IMG/VR virus record: IMGVR_UViG_3300042731_001459
Location: 1 to 40,514 of that record
DNA from: a virus
DNA: 40,514 bases
Reading direction: 5' to 3' (one strand)
Of this stretch, positions 22,605 to 33,200 are shown piece by piece (positions within the stretch are counted from its first letter, which is position 1; each line of letters starts with the position of its first letter). The translations under genes and the position numbers were made by a program. Below the pieces are notes generated by a model. That model worked only from the letters and a program-made list of their open reading frames with translations, was not told the DNA's origin and did not search any database.

Positions 22605-23342
22605 ATGTCACTAATAGATATTGAAAAGAATGATGTAGATATTTCTAAGCTTTTTGCTTACAAAAAAGAAATTACCTTACTTATCCCAGGTACATCCGAT
22701 GAGGTAACTTTTTATCAACGGGTTGTCGGGGATGAGGATAACAACAAAGCCAGAGTATACGCTCTAAGAGAAAGTGGAAAACTACGCTCAAAGCTAAATG
22801 ACAGAAAATGGGAAGACAGGGTTGCATATGTTCCTGATATTTCTAAAGTTTTGAAAGATGATTTGGTAGAGATTACTTTAGGTCTTATCATGCAAGACCT
22901 TTCTATGCAAGCATTAAACGAAACTACACTCAAAGAACCCAAGCAACCAAAGGGTGATGCTACCCTAGAAGAACAAGAAGAGTATCAAGAAGCAATAGAC
23001 AACTATAAGAAAGAGTTCAACGAAAAAGTAACAAAGACTTTGGGTGAAAAGGTAGAAGAAAAGAGAAAACTTTTCAGCAAGTTTACTAAAGATGAACTAG
23101 TAAAAATGTATGAAGGAGCTCTTATAGATCAACATTGTCAGGAAAGATTTGGACGAGCTTATCTAGAGCAAGCTACCTTTTATGGTACTTACGTAGATAA
23201 GGAATATACAACAAGAGCTTTCAAAACTTTTGAAGACTTCAAGAACGCCCCATCTAATTTGAAAGATGCCCTAACAAGAGCATATTCAGACATTCAACTT
23301 GGTGGGGTAGCCCTAAAAAAATTGCGAGGAGTAACGCCGTAG
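22605..23342 (+). CDS. Tail assembly chaperone, short form (gpG-like)
   Basis: ATG 22605 follows AGGAGAGGAAA. The 245-residue protein lies between tube and tape measure genes, is soluble and charged, and ends just after an A-run slip site in codons 238-239. These are hallmarks of the lambda G/GT type chaperone, which coats the tape measure during tail assembly and is absent from the virion. A highly charged middle (EKVEEKRKLF) and a C-terminal ALKKLRGVTP are visible. Confidence 0.82.
   Translation: MSLIDIEKNDVDISKLFAYKKEITLLIPGTSDEVTFYQRVVGDEDNNKARVYALRESGKLRSKLNDRKWEDRVAYVPDISKVLKDDLVEITLGLIMQDLSMQALNETTLKEPKQPKGDATLEEQEEYQEAIDNYKKEFNEKVTKTLGEKVEEKRKLFSKFTKDELVKMYEGALIDQHCQERFGRAYLEQATFYGTYVDKEYTTRAFKTFEDFKNAPSNLKDALTRAYSDIQLGGVALKKLRGVTP
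23315..23321 (+). promoter_or_regulatory. -1 ribosomal frameshift site A_AAA_AAA
   Basis: Seven A residues sit in register A_AAA_AAA within CTA AAA AAA TTG of the chaperone gene. Slipping by -1 at base 23321 enters the downstream frame, which is open to 23626. The register, position near the gene end, and gene order match the classical tail-chaperone frameshift. A GAGGAG a few bases downstream does not precede a fitting start. Confidence 0.8.
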
Positions 23343-23626
23343 CAAGCTTGTGGGCAATAAGTAAAGCGTTACTCATTCCAATGGATTTACACATACGAAA
23401 CATACATGACATCCCACACACGCTTTCGTATGTTATAAGAAAAAGACAACAAGTAGACAGCCTACAAGAATTACCATCAGAAAAGAGACCGCCTGACAAT
23501 ATCTTGTGGCACAATAATCCAGACTTACTGACTGATTGGTTAGATAAAGTCTTAGAACGGAAAGGAAAGAAAAAGGAGAAAGACGAATTTGTACTAGCTA
23601 TTCCAGAATATGAAATAGAAGGATAA
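23321..23626 (+). CDS. Tail assembly chaperone frameshift extension (T part)
   Basis: This frame, entered by -1 slippage, adds 101 residues to the first 239, giving a product of about 340 residues. It reads IARSNAVASLWAISK at the junction and ends with acidic EYEIEG. The frame also has weak starts (a TTG at 23348, and ATG 23381), but no good ribosome site, so fusion is preferred over independent translation. Helical in the middle, with basic KRKGKKKEK-like charge. Confidence 0.78.
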   Translation: MARSNAVASLWAISKALLIPMDLHIRNIHDIPHTLSYVIRKRQQVDSLQELPSEKRPPDNILWHNNPDLLTDWLDKVLERKGKKKEKDEFVLAIPEYEIEG

Positions 23627-23627
23627 C

Positions 23628-26600
23628 ATGGCAGTAGATTTTACCCAAATAATTGAACAACTTAGAGCATTAGTACAGGCTGCTGGAGCTTCAGAAGAGG
23701 TTACTACCCAACTTACTGAAGCCCTAAATAGGCTCTACGAGCTTATTGAAACTACTCCTCAAGCACAAGAGGAGTTTGATGCGCTTAATCAAGAGCTTAG
23801 AGCAACTACCGAGTTAATTAGCACCTTGCAAGTGGGTGGATTGTTTAGTAACACCCTTGCCGGAGAATTTAAGACTCAGTTAACTGCTATCAATAATGAG
23901 CTTGATAGGATGCAGGGAAAGACAACTCAAGGCATCGGTGCTGGTGCTTTAGCAGGTGGTCCGCCTACTGCGGGAGCTGCAAGTATCTCTAACTTGGAGT
24001 TTAAATCTACTGATTTTGAACCAGCTATTGAAACTCTAGAAAGATTAAAATACGCTTCTAGAGATGGCTTCACTCAAACCACTCAACTAAGAAGAAACTT
24101 AACTCTTCTAAAAAGCTCTATGGACGAGTTTGCAAAAAGTGGGGAGGGTCTGGATAATATCTTTAACCAATTAGACAGACTTGGAAAACTTTCCACAGAG
24201 CTTGCACAAATAAATGTACAGGTAGGAACATCTGCTGAACAAGCCTTCCCCGCAGACAAAATAGTAGCCTTTCATACTGCCTTAGAAACAATCAAAAACG
24301 ATTACCGTTTTCTTTTAAAACAACAAGCAGACCTAAAAACAGGTGGAACTGGAGATGTTCCTAGAGAGGGTGGTACTTACAGCGGGTTTGTTGGAACTAC
24401 CTCTAACATCACCTATGGTACGGTTGATTTTTCTCAATCTGAAGAAGCTGTAAAGTTTAGAGCTGTTGCTAAAGAAGTTCTCGACTCTGAGCAAAGACGG
24501 CTTGCTACTGAAAGAGCTATTGTTCAAGAGCAAGAGAAACAACTTGAAATCTATAGACAGCAAATGCAACAAGTTCGAGCTATTTCAGAACATGTCTTTA
24601 GAAGTTCCGGTGCAGCTCAAGAAGATTTGGGTGGATTTGTTGCTAAGGGTAATCCGTATCTAAATGCCGCAGAAACACAAGAAAGGATTAAGAGAGCTCT
24701 TGAATCCTATGGTCTAACTTTAGCCGATATTACCAGTGTAGAAAAAGATAGAGTTTCTGGAATTACCCGTATCAGTGCGGCAACTACTGACCTATCTGGA
24801 AGAACTGAAAATGTTACTTTATCCATAAGCAGACTAGGAAAAGTATCTACACAGACTGGTAGTGCGTTTAGAACGTTAACAGATCAAGTAGCTAGAAGCA
24901 TTTCACAGTTTGCCAAATTCATTGTTTCAGCTACACTTGTTTATGGTGTGCTAAATGCTATCTCTGAGCAGGGTAAAGTAGTTGTAGATAACCAAACAGA
25001 GCTAGCTAACATTGCCATCGTACTTGGACAAAACCAACAAACACTTGCTCAAGTTTACCAAGCTGCTGCTGATGCTGCTAATATCGCTTCTGAAAGTATC
25101 AACGGTGTTCTTGAAGGATACCAACAAGCTATTAGAGCAACTGGTAACGTAGCTGACGAAACAGAAAGAATGAGACAAGCGAACATCTTCCTAACGGAAT
25201 CTCTTGTTCTTTCTAAGTTATCTACACTAGACCAAGCAAAGTCTATGGACATCTTGGTTGCTGCCCTAAGACAATCCAATATTGAGATTGATGACGCTCG
25301 TGGACTTCTGGATAGATGGGTAGCTGTAACTAAGATTGCTAACGTAGACATGAGAACACTAGCTGAATCTTATGCTATTGTTGCTACAGTTGCTAAGTCT
25401 GCTGGTATTGAAATTGAAGAATCTAATAATGAACTTGTAGGACTGATTGCTGTTCTAGCGGAACAAACACAGCTTACACCTACTGAAACAGGTAACGCCT
25501 TACGTGCTGTTATTACTGGTCTAAATACTGATATAGCTATTCAACAGCTAAGAAACTTCGGTATTGCTGTAACCGATGTCAATGGAGAAATGAGAGACTT
25601 CTTTGACATTGCCACAGAAATTAACCTAGCGTGGCAACAGGGTCTAATCTCAGATGCACAGCTATCAAGAATTTCAAGAGCTATTGGTGGTGGTGTTCGT
25701 AGACAAGCACAAGTAGAAATTGTTCTAAAAGAGTTAGACAGGGCTTTCCAAATCAATGAACAATCTGCTAACCAGTATGGCTCTGCTCAAGACGCATTAG
25801 CTATTCAAACAGACACATTGGCAGATTCAGTTACAAGGTTGTCTAACGCTTTTCAAGAATTAGCACAATCCCTTGGAGTTGAGGGAGGTTTCCTAGACCT
25901 TGCTACTTCTATTGTAGAGGTACTTACGAATGTTATCAAAGCTGTAGATTCTGTTACAGAAAAGATTGGTGCTGCGAGTCTTGGAGCATTTGGAACAGGC
26001 TTAGTTGCTTTACTAGCCAGAGGACGGGATAGGCTTCCGTTTGAGGGCATAACAAGAGGAATAGATAGAGTCTTCCAAACAACACAGCCAGCACCATTTG
26101 GAGGAGCTCAAGTAACCGTACCTAGAACCGTATCTCCTGGATTTGTTGGAGGAAGACAGGGAGTTACTTATGGACAGTTTGCTGGAGGTACAGCTCTTGG
26201 GGCTCTTGGTATTGGTTTACCTGCGGCTACTAATATACTTAGAGGAGAACCTGAAAGAGCTCTAGGAGATGTTATAGGGGGATTAATTGGAGCAGGGCTT
26301 GGAACATTCACTGGAACTCCAACAGGTATAGCAATTGGAGCTACTATCGGGGCTTCTATAGGTGAAACCTTTGTATCCACTGTACTAGGACTAGAAGGAA
26401 GCATAGAGGAAGCATTTGCAACTGTTGTACAGAGAGCCTTCGATGAGGTAACTTTTGGAGAACCAGGAACTCCTGAAGTAGTAGAAGAAGCGACAGAAGG
26501 CAGAGTTCCAGAAGAGAGTGAAATTCTTGCTGCTATTGGTGGAGGAAGTGAGTTCTTTGGAGGACTTAGAAGATTCTTACTTGATCTTAATGTTCCCAAT

Positions 26601-28877
26601 GTTGAAAGAGTACGAGAGGGATTAGGATTAGAAGGAGAACCAGCAACACTTCCTGGTGAGTTTGGTGAGCTTTCCCAAGTAATCAATGTAGAAGATGAAT
26701 CTTCTGTACAAGCTCTCGAAATCTTGAGAAAACTTGATCCAGAAAAATTTAACGAGTTCTTTAGAAATCTTCCAGACTACGTTGGACTTACTCCTGAAGG
26801 TATTCCAGAAACACGTTATGCAGCTCGTGGTGAAGCAATTACAGAGGGACAAGCTGCTCAGATTGAGGTAATACAAGAAGACCTTTATGCTAACTTGTTT
26901 AACAGGTTGCTATCTGGAGAACTTTCTACAAGAGAGCAAACACTAAGAGAACAAGCGGTAACAGGTTTCCCATCATTCGTATCACAAACTTTCCCCGGTC
27001 TGGAAACAGAAGATGGGTTTATTCAACTTGGAGACCAGTTACTTACAACAAGCGAAGCTTTAGAAGCATTTGCTGATATTATCTTATATGCTAACAATGA
27101 GGAAATCAATTCTCTAAATGCTCGTTCAGCCGAAGTAAGAGACCTAACTAACGCTTTAGAAAATGCTGTTAGAGAGGGAGATAAAACTGCTGAAGAACTA
27201 GAAGATATGAGAGAAGCTCTTGATGTAGCAGAGGACGGATTGGCTGCTGTAGCTGAAGCTTCATATAAATCTGCACAAGCACTTCAATACGAAGTACCTG
27301 GGTTAGTACAGCTACCCGGAGAGTTTACACAAGCAGGTTTAGATGAGTTTATTAACAGATTACTTCCCGCTCAGGAAGCTCGTGAGGAAGCTCTATATGA
27401 GAATACTGCCGCTCTGGAGAAGTATCAAGAGTCCCTAGGAGAAATTGTTCTACAAGGTCCAGATAATCAGTATATAACTCTATCTGAGCTAACCGGTTAT
27501 ACAAGAGGATTTGGTACTGAGATTGTAAATGCAATCTTACAAGAGTTGTCTGGTGAAGAGGGATTCTTTACAGGTGGACAGCAAGTACAAAATCCAGGTT
27601 TCCTAACCTTACCATTTGCCTCAACAAGCCCAATTAGAGAACAGGTACTTGGAGAAGGGTATAATCAGTTCTTAGGATTCCTAGAAGAAAACCTAGGATA
27701 TACTGAACAGATTTCTACAAGTATTGGATTCTACGGGGATAAGCAGTTTGAACTAATTAAGAAAGATAATACCATTATTCAATTCCTGCTGTCACAAATC
27801 GAAGAAAATACACAGGATGTTGTAGACGGTATTTACAACTTACCTCAAGATGGTACATTTTTTGTTCCGTTTGAAGCTTATGCTTTTGGTGCTCAAAATC
27901 TAGGTAACGATGCTACAAGTATTCAATCCTTCTTAGACCAGTTAGGTTTGCTTGGACAACCAGTACAAGCAGAACAATCTCTAGGGGGAGTTCCGTTAGA
28001 AGAACAACGTACCTACGAAGGACGCAGAGAGCAGTTAGTTCTTCAAACACAGCCACAGGAAGTTTCTGTTGATTCCCCTGAAGTAAATGTAGAAGTTGAG
28101 GGACAGAGTGAAAGACTAAGCCTGAAAGAAGAATTTACTAATTTCTTGACAGAGCTGAGACAACTACTGACAGATGCTTTTCTAGCTGAACCGTTCCCCA
28201 CACAGCCACTACCAAGTGTCGAGATACCAGAACCTTTTGGCACTTCTCCGCTTCCCGAAAGACCAGACCAAGCTCCACTTCTACCTGCGGAAGAAACAAC
28301 ACAGTTAAGAATACTTCAACAATATGCTGAAGAATCTCCATTACAACTATCACCTCCGTTATTACAACCTTATGATTTTACTGCACCAGAACAGCCAATA
28401 CCAGATATTGTTGTAGAACAAGAACCAACTGTAATTCAGACTCTAAATCAAGAGCCAGTTCCAGTTGAAATACAGCAGGTTGGAGGGATGACGACAGCTC
28501 CCACTCTTGAAAGACAATATTCAACCTTTATAGAACAATTAGAAGGCATGTATGATTTTGACCCTCTTGAGGGATACCAATTTAGACCAGAGGAAAGAAT
28601 AGACCCACTGGACATTGCACAACTGTTTGACCAGCTTGAAAGAGATAGAGGAACATTAGATTTAGAACAACCCGTAATCAATTTAGAAGACTCAATCAAT
28701 GAAGCCCTACTACAAATTGGACAGGTTGAGCTTCCACCTGTAAGAGTGGTTGTAGATATTAATAGCTCGTTTGTAACCTTCTTGGATGGGGAAGTATTGA
28801 GTACTACCGTGAAACAATATCTAACAGAAGAGTTAGTGAGACAAGGTGGAACAGACACCGTTAGAGCTATACTATAG
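23628..28877 (+). CDS. Tail tape measure protein
   Basis: At 1749 residues this is the longest gene here. It has long helical N-terminal and middle parts, hydrophobic segments near residues 420-445 (SQFAKFIVSATLVYGVLNAI) and a Gly/Ala-rich zone near 845-915 (LGALGIGLP, IGGLIGAG), and a Pro/Glu-rich C-terminal third. This pattern and its position after the chaperone pair are typical. Tape measures set tail length and help DNA entry; 1749 residues implies about 0.26 micrometre (about 1.5 angstrom per residue). No lysozyme or peptidase motif is seen. Confidence 0.93.
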   Translation: MAVDFTQIIEQLRALVQAAGASEEVTTQLTEALNRLYELIETTPQAQEEFDALNQELRATTELISTLQVGGLFSNTLAGEFKTQLTAINNELDRMQGKTTQGIGAGALAGGPPTAGAASISNLEFKSTDFEPAIETLERLKYASRDGFTQTTQLRRNLTLLKSSMDEFAKSGEGLDNIFNQLDRLGKLSTELAQINVQVGTSAEQAFPADKIVAFHTALETIKNDYRFLLKQQADLKTGGTGDVPREGGTYSGFVGTTSNITYGTVDFSQSEEAVKFRAVAKEVLDSEQRRLATERAIVQEQEKQLEIYRQQMQQVRAISEHVFRSSGAAQEDLGGFVAKGNPYLNAAETQERIKRALESYGLTLADITSVEKDRVSGITRISAATTDLSGRTENVTLSISRLGKVSTQTGSAFRTLTDQVARSISQFAKFIVSATLVYGVLNAISEQGKVVVDNQTELANIAIVLGQNQQTLAQVYQAAADAANIASESINGVLEGYQQAIRATGNVADETERMRQANIFLTESLVLSKLSTLDQAKSMDILVAALRQSNIEIDDARGLLDRWVAVTKIANVDMRTLAESYAIVATVAKSAGIEIEESNNELVGLIAVLAEQTQLTPTETGNALRAVITGLNTDIAIQQLRNFGIAVTDVNGEMRDFFDIATEINLAWQQGLISDAQLSRISRAIGGGVRRQAQVEIVLKELDRAFQINEQSANQYGSAQDALAIQTDTLADSVTRLSNAFQELAQSLGVEGGFLDLATSIVEVLTNVIKAVDSVTEKIGAASLGAFGTGLVALLARGRDRLPFEGITRGIDRVFQTTQPAPFGGAQVTVPRTVSPGFVGGRQGVTYGQFAGGTALGALGIGLPAATNILRGEPERALGDVIGGLIGAGLGTFTGTPTGIAIGATIGASIGETFVSTVLGLEGSIEEAFATVVQRAFDEVTFGEPGTPEVVEEATEGRVPEESEILAAIGGGSEFFGGLRRFLLDLNVPNVERVREGLGLEGEPATLPGEFGELSQVINVEDESSVQALEILRKLDPEKFNEFFRNLPDYVGLTPEGIPETRYAARGEAITEGQAAQIEVIQEDLYANLFNRLLSGELSTREQTLREQAVTGFPSFVSQTFPGLETEDGFIQLGDQLLTTSEALEAFADIILYANNEEINSLNARSAEVRDLTNALENAVREGDKTAEELEDMREALDVAEDGLAAVAEASYKSAQALQYEVPGLVQLPGEFTQAGLDEFINRLLPAQEAREEALYENTAALEKYQESLGEIVLQGPDNQYITLSELTGYTRGFGTEIVNAILQELSGEEGFFTGGQQVQNPGFLTLPFASTSPIREQVLGEGYNQFLGFLEENLGYTEQISTSIGFYGDKQFELIKKDNTIIQFLLSQIEENTQDVVDGIYNLPQDGTFFVPFEAYAFGAQNLGNDATSIQSFLDQLGLLGQPVQAEQSLGGVPLEEQRTYEGRREQLVLQTQPQEVSVDSPEVNVEVEGQSERLSLKEEFTNFLTELRQLLTDAFLAEPFPTQPLPSVEIPEPFGTSPLPERPDQAPLLPAEETTQLRILQQYAEESPLQLSPPLLQPYDFTAPEQPIPDIVVEQEPTVIQTLNQEPVPVEIQQVGGMTTAPTLERQYSTFIEQLEGMYDFDPLEGYQFRPEERIDPLDIAQLFDQLERDRGTLDLEQPVINLEDSINEALLQIGQVELPPVRVVVDINSSFVTFLDGEVLSTTVKQYLTEELVRQGGTDTVRAIL

Positions 28878-28885
28878 GAGTAATA

Positions 28886-29254
28886 ATGGCTTGGACACTT
28901 AACAGTATTAGAATTTATGCAAATAAACATGATGCCAAACAATCTAAAGTAATTGCTAGATTGCAACCTCTAGACGGTTCTACTATTCTACACTCTTTGG
29001 GACACGATAATGAAATTGTCTCTTTAGGAGGATTGGTAGTAACTTCTGGAGATATGGATAGTCTAAAAGCTCTGGTAGATACAGAAGTTTCCTACGCTCT
29101 AGTTGGACCAGAAGGTGCATTGGGTAATTACTATATAAAGGACTTAGCTTATAATAGAACACCTATTGTAAATATCTGTATCTTTGACAGACCTGAAATT
29201 CCTAGTTCTGCCCCAGTCTATGATGTAAGCATGGAGCTTTACGTTGACAACTAA
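28886..29254 (+). CDS. Distal tail-type protein, 122 aa
   Basis: ATG 28886 follows AGGAGTAATA. A 122-residue beta-rich protein lies directly after the tape measure and before the hub genes, where distal tail (Dit-like) or tail tip linker proteins are found. Two strands end in PVYDVSMELYVDN. It is shorter than classical Dit proteins (about 250 residues). Its end overlaps the hub start. Confidence 0.6.
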   Translation: MAWTLNSIRIYANKHDAKQSKVIARLQPLDGSTILHSLGHDNEIVSLGGLVVTSGDMDSLKALVDTEVSYALVGPEGALGNYYIKDLAYNRTPIVNICIFDRPEIPSSAPVYDVSMELYVDN

Positions 29255-30206
29255 GAAACCTGAAGTAACTGTAACGGGAGTAACAAACCCTCTAACTGTA
29301 TCTGTAAACTCATCACATGGGAATCCTACCTCTGTAGCTATTATTACCTATGAGGGAAATTCCCTAAGTATTGGGGATGCGATTACAGTTACTATGGGCT
29401 ACCCCGGAAACACAGAGTTACTATTTACAGGTTACGTAAAAAGAATTGAACAATCCTATCCAGATGGAGTATATACTGCTACTGCTCATGACGTTTTAAT
29501 CAAGGCTATAGACTACTTTATCGCTGCCAGCAACCCTGAAAATCCTCTAACTTACTATCAGATTGATGCAGAGGACTTGATAGAAGATGTGTTATCACAG
29601 GCTGGAATTACTAACTATGTTGGAGATACCTCTAACTTTATTTATGCTTGGACAGTCGAAGCTGAAATAAACTTGGTGGGGGCATACGACTTCTGTAGCC
29701 AGTTGACTAACATGTTAGCTTGGCATTTGTATGCTAAACCTAATGGACAGGTAAGATTCCTAGATAGAAAGCCTTATGTTATGGGTGGGGACTCACCAGA
29801 GAAGACCGTTGCACACCCTTCTATCCTTTCAGTTACAGAGGGTACTTCATCTGATGAGCTACGTAACAGGGTAGTGGTTTATGGAGCAAATGGTATTTAT
29901 GCAGAAGCGTCAGCATCCAGCCCATATCTTCCTGCTGGTTTTTATCAAACTACTGTACTATCTACATACCTAATAGACAGGGTAGATGTGGCTCAAAGTG
30001 CTGCTGATTATAACTTAGCTAGATGGAACAGGCTTACAGAATCTTTGAATGTCTCTATAGAGGGAGACCCCGACCTTCTTGCTAGAGATGTGATTACCTT
30101 TACAGATACACAATTTTTAGGGGTAAATGACGATTACTACATATACAGTTCAGAACATAAGCTAGATGATTCTGGTTACATTTTGAACATGGAGTTAAGA
30201 AAGTAA
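29244..30206 (+). CDS. Tail hub protein (XkdQ/gp27-like), copy 1
   Basis: TTG 29244 has GGAG seven bases upstream and overlaps the previous gene by 11. The 320-residue protein shows hub features: VTMGYPGNTELLFTGYVKRI, a YTATAHDVL strand, the helical IDAEDLIEDVLSQAG, and ELRNRVVVYGANG near residue 206. These match the beta-domain hub family of contractile and siphovirus tails. It is paralogous to the next gene. It would form the base for the tail spike or fibre. Confidence 0.7.
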   Translation: MTTKKPEVTVTGVTNPLTVSVNSSHGNPTSVAIITYEGNSLSIGDAITVTMGYPGNTELLFTGYVKRIEQSYPDGVYTATAHDVLIKAIDYFIAASNPENPLTYYQIDAEDLIEDVLSQAGITNYVGDTSNFIYAWTVEAEINLVGAYDFCSQLTNMLAWHLYAKPNGQVRFLDRKPYVMGGDSPEKTVAHPSILSVTEGTSSDELRNRVVVYGANGIYAEASASSPYLPAGFYQTTVLSTYLIDRVDVAQSAADYNLARWNRLTESLNVSIEGDPDLLARDVITFTDTQFLGVNDDYYIYSSEHKLDDSGYILNMELRK

Positions 30207-33200
30207 ATGGGAACGGTAAACATCCAAATAGACCACGATGGTTACAATCTTTCTGGTTATGTTCTTTCTTATGAAAGAAGCAATGACCTGTGTTCGGGTG
30301 TCGGAACAATTACTGTAACAGTAGACAATGACACACCTAGAACATTCAATCAGGGAGATACAATTGAGCTATATGAGGATACGGTAAAGAAGGGAGAGTT
30401 TTATATTACACAAAAGTACGAAACCCCCGGAAGTGGAATAATCTTGGAATGTCAAGACGGCACAAGATGGATGGAGACTTACTTTATCTCTACAGTCTAC
30501 CAAACACAAGGACTAACCTCTAGATACTGGATTGGTTTTATTCTAGACTTGGCTGGAATCAGCTATAACTTTACTACTAGTGAACAGGGTTATGCTCTAA
30601 ATCCAAATGATTCGCTTGGACTAGAAAGTGCATATGAGGCTGTAATAAGATTATGTCAACAAAGTGGTTGGTACTTCTACTTTAGTGGTAGTGGTGTTTG
30701 TCAAATAGGTTCACTAGACGCTGGTTGGGGTAGCCCATCCGTTAACATTATAACCTCTAATGGAAAAGTGCTATCCGAGCTTATAGATAAAAATGACGAC
30801 TCACTTAGAAATAGAGTTGTTGTTTATGGTTCAGATGGAGTCAATGTAGAACTAAAAACTCTTACCCCTTGGAACAGAGGAGCAGGAGATTACAGAACAA
30901 CTGTATACGCCAATGGTTATATCAATGATTACTGGACAGCTACAGAAATTGCTAAAACTATTCTAGATGAGTATTCTAAAACAGTTTCAATAAAGGTATA
31001 TGAGCTAGCTGGTCACGTTAATGCCGATGTTGGAGATACGGCTTATTGTAATACTAAAGTATTCAAAGGTGTAGGAAGAATTAGCAGTATTGTATCTAAG
31101 ACAACTAAAGATGGATTTGTAACTGAGGTTACACTAGACAGAAGATGCCCACGATTGGTAGGATACTGGAGAATAGATGACGAGTATATCTATATAGGTA
31201 CTAATGGTTCGGGGGTATACAGAAAGACACTAGCAAGCAATACTTGGTCTGACTACAGTAGCGGTATTACAAACCTTTACATTCGTGACTTAAAAGTAAA
31301 GAATGGTTTCCTAGCTTGTACTTCAAAAGATTGGCAAGCCTATACTAGAGGTGTAGTAGATTCTGCTTGGACTCAAATCACCCCTTCGAGCTTTATTGTG
31401 GAGAGTGGGGGTTCATTCAGAGATGTCTATACAGACAATTTTAAAACTAGAGGTGTAGGTATTGATGAGAACCTTGGAACGGTACATGTAGGTTATTATA
31501 ACCCCCCCAGTGGTTCATGGGTAATGAGTACCACACCTAGTTCCCTAAATCCTCAAACATGGACAAAAATTATTGTAGATGGAGAAGAGGTAGAACTCTT
31601 AGACATAGACACAGATAATAAAAATCTTGTAGGAACAATAGTAGTATCAGGAGGTTCAACAGCCCCTAACAACGCCGTACAGGGAAGCAGTGGCGAAGAG
31701 CCTTACTATGCTTTTGATACAGTATCCAGAGGCTCACCTGAAGATGTAACAGCTACCTTGGTGTTCTCTGGTGTTTACTCTGAAGATAACTTTATACGTA
31801 ATAACAAGCTATGGTATCTCAAGTCTACATCTGAGGTTGCTTATTTTGATATGCAAACTCAAGAAGTTACAGTCATTGATATGGATGATACTAACTTTGA
31901 TGCAGCGATTCTTGGTGCTAAGAACTTATATGTAACTGAAGATGAAACAGAGATACACATTTTTGGATACTTTTCTTCTACAGCTTCAAGAGGGCACTTA
32001 GTTGGAGATTTAGTAACAAAAGATTACACGGTTATTAACTCCAGCGTACATGCAGGGTCTTCTGAACCTGCTATACAAAATGGAGAATGTGTAGCCTTTT
32101 ATCTAACTTCAGAGAGTGACCCGGATGATTGGTTAGATAATAGGGGTATGGTTGTGTACAATATGCTTACAGAGGCTACCTATACACAACAAGGACCAAA
32201 TCTATATGGAGGAACATACTCTAAAACAACCTATGATAATTATAACACTAGAACAGGTTTTGGATTTAACATATCTGAAAACGGGATTAGCGTAATACAT
32301 GGATTAAGTTTTGGGTTGGATGAGAATCCTGTAGGAATTGGTGGGTTTTTCGATATTGGTAAGTTTACTTATTCTGTTATAAACTTTGATATAACAACAG
32401 GTACATTTTCTCAAGAACTACGAATAGTATTAAATGAACCAATAAGGCAGACACCTGGACCGGTTTATGTTTCTCAAACATCGGGTTCTAAAACAACGGG
32501 ATATTCTTATTCTGGTGTTGGTTGTCATAACAGAATCTTTGATGGAGATGTAAAGTATATAGAACAAGCCCACTATGTAGAACACCCTACTAACACTATT
32601 TATAAGCAATCTTATAATGAATGGGATACAGATGGAGCAGGAGACCCTGTAGATTATCTTTATGATGGAATTAACACAGGAGAGACTTTTCCTCTAATAA
32701 CTAAAGGAACAATTCTATATACACTAAGAAGAGCACAAGACTCTATAGGTACTTACTACTGGTGGGGATACAATCTAACTTCCAGCATAGCAACAAATTT
32801 TAAGTATGAAGGTTATGCAGGGTATACTGGTCACTGTAAATTAATAGATGAAGCAGATAATTCCATCCTTATTTTGGATTTTGATGATTCCCTTATACCA
32901 AAAGGATATGATATTCAAACCGGAATACGAAAAAAAATCTATAGCGGTATTACTTATCACGGTAGAGATTTCTTACTTCTAAATGGTTATTTACTTTTTG
33001 TAGAATACAGCACAAGAGACTACTCTATGCTTTATGAGATAGAAACTCCACAAGGAGGAATCTCTGCAATCTCTAATGGGTTTGTAACCCTAAGTGGGGA
33101 CACCTTTGGAATTATGGGAACATTTGATACTGCCCCTTCAGGGGGTAACTGGATATACGTGGATGTTCCTAGAGAGTCGCCTATCTTATTCTTTGGAGGA

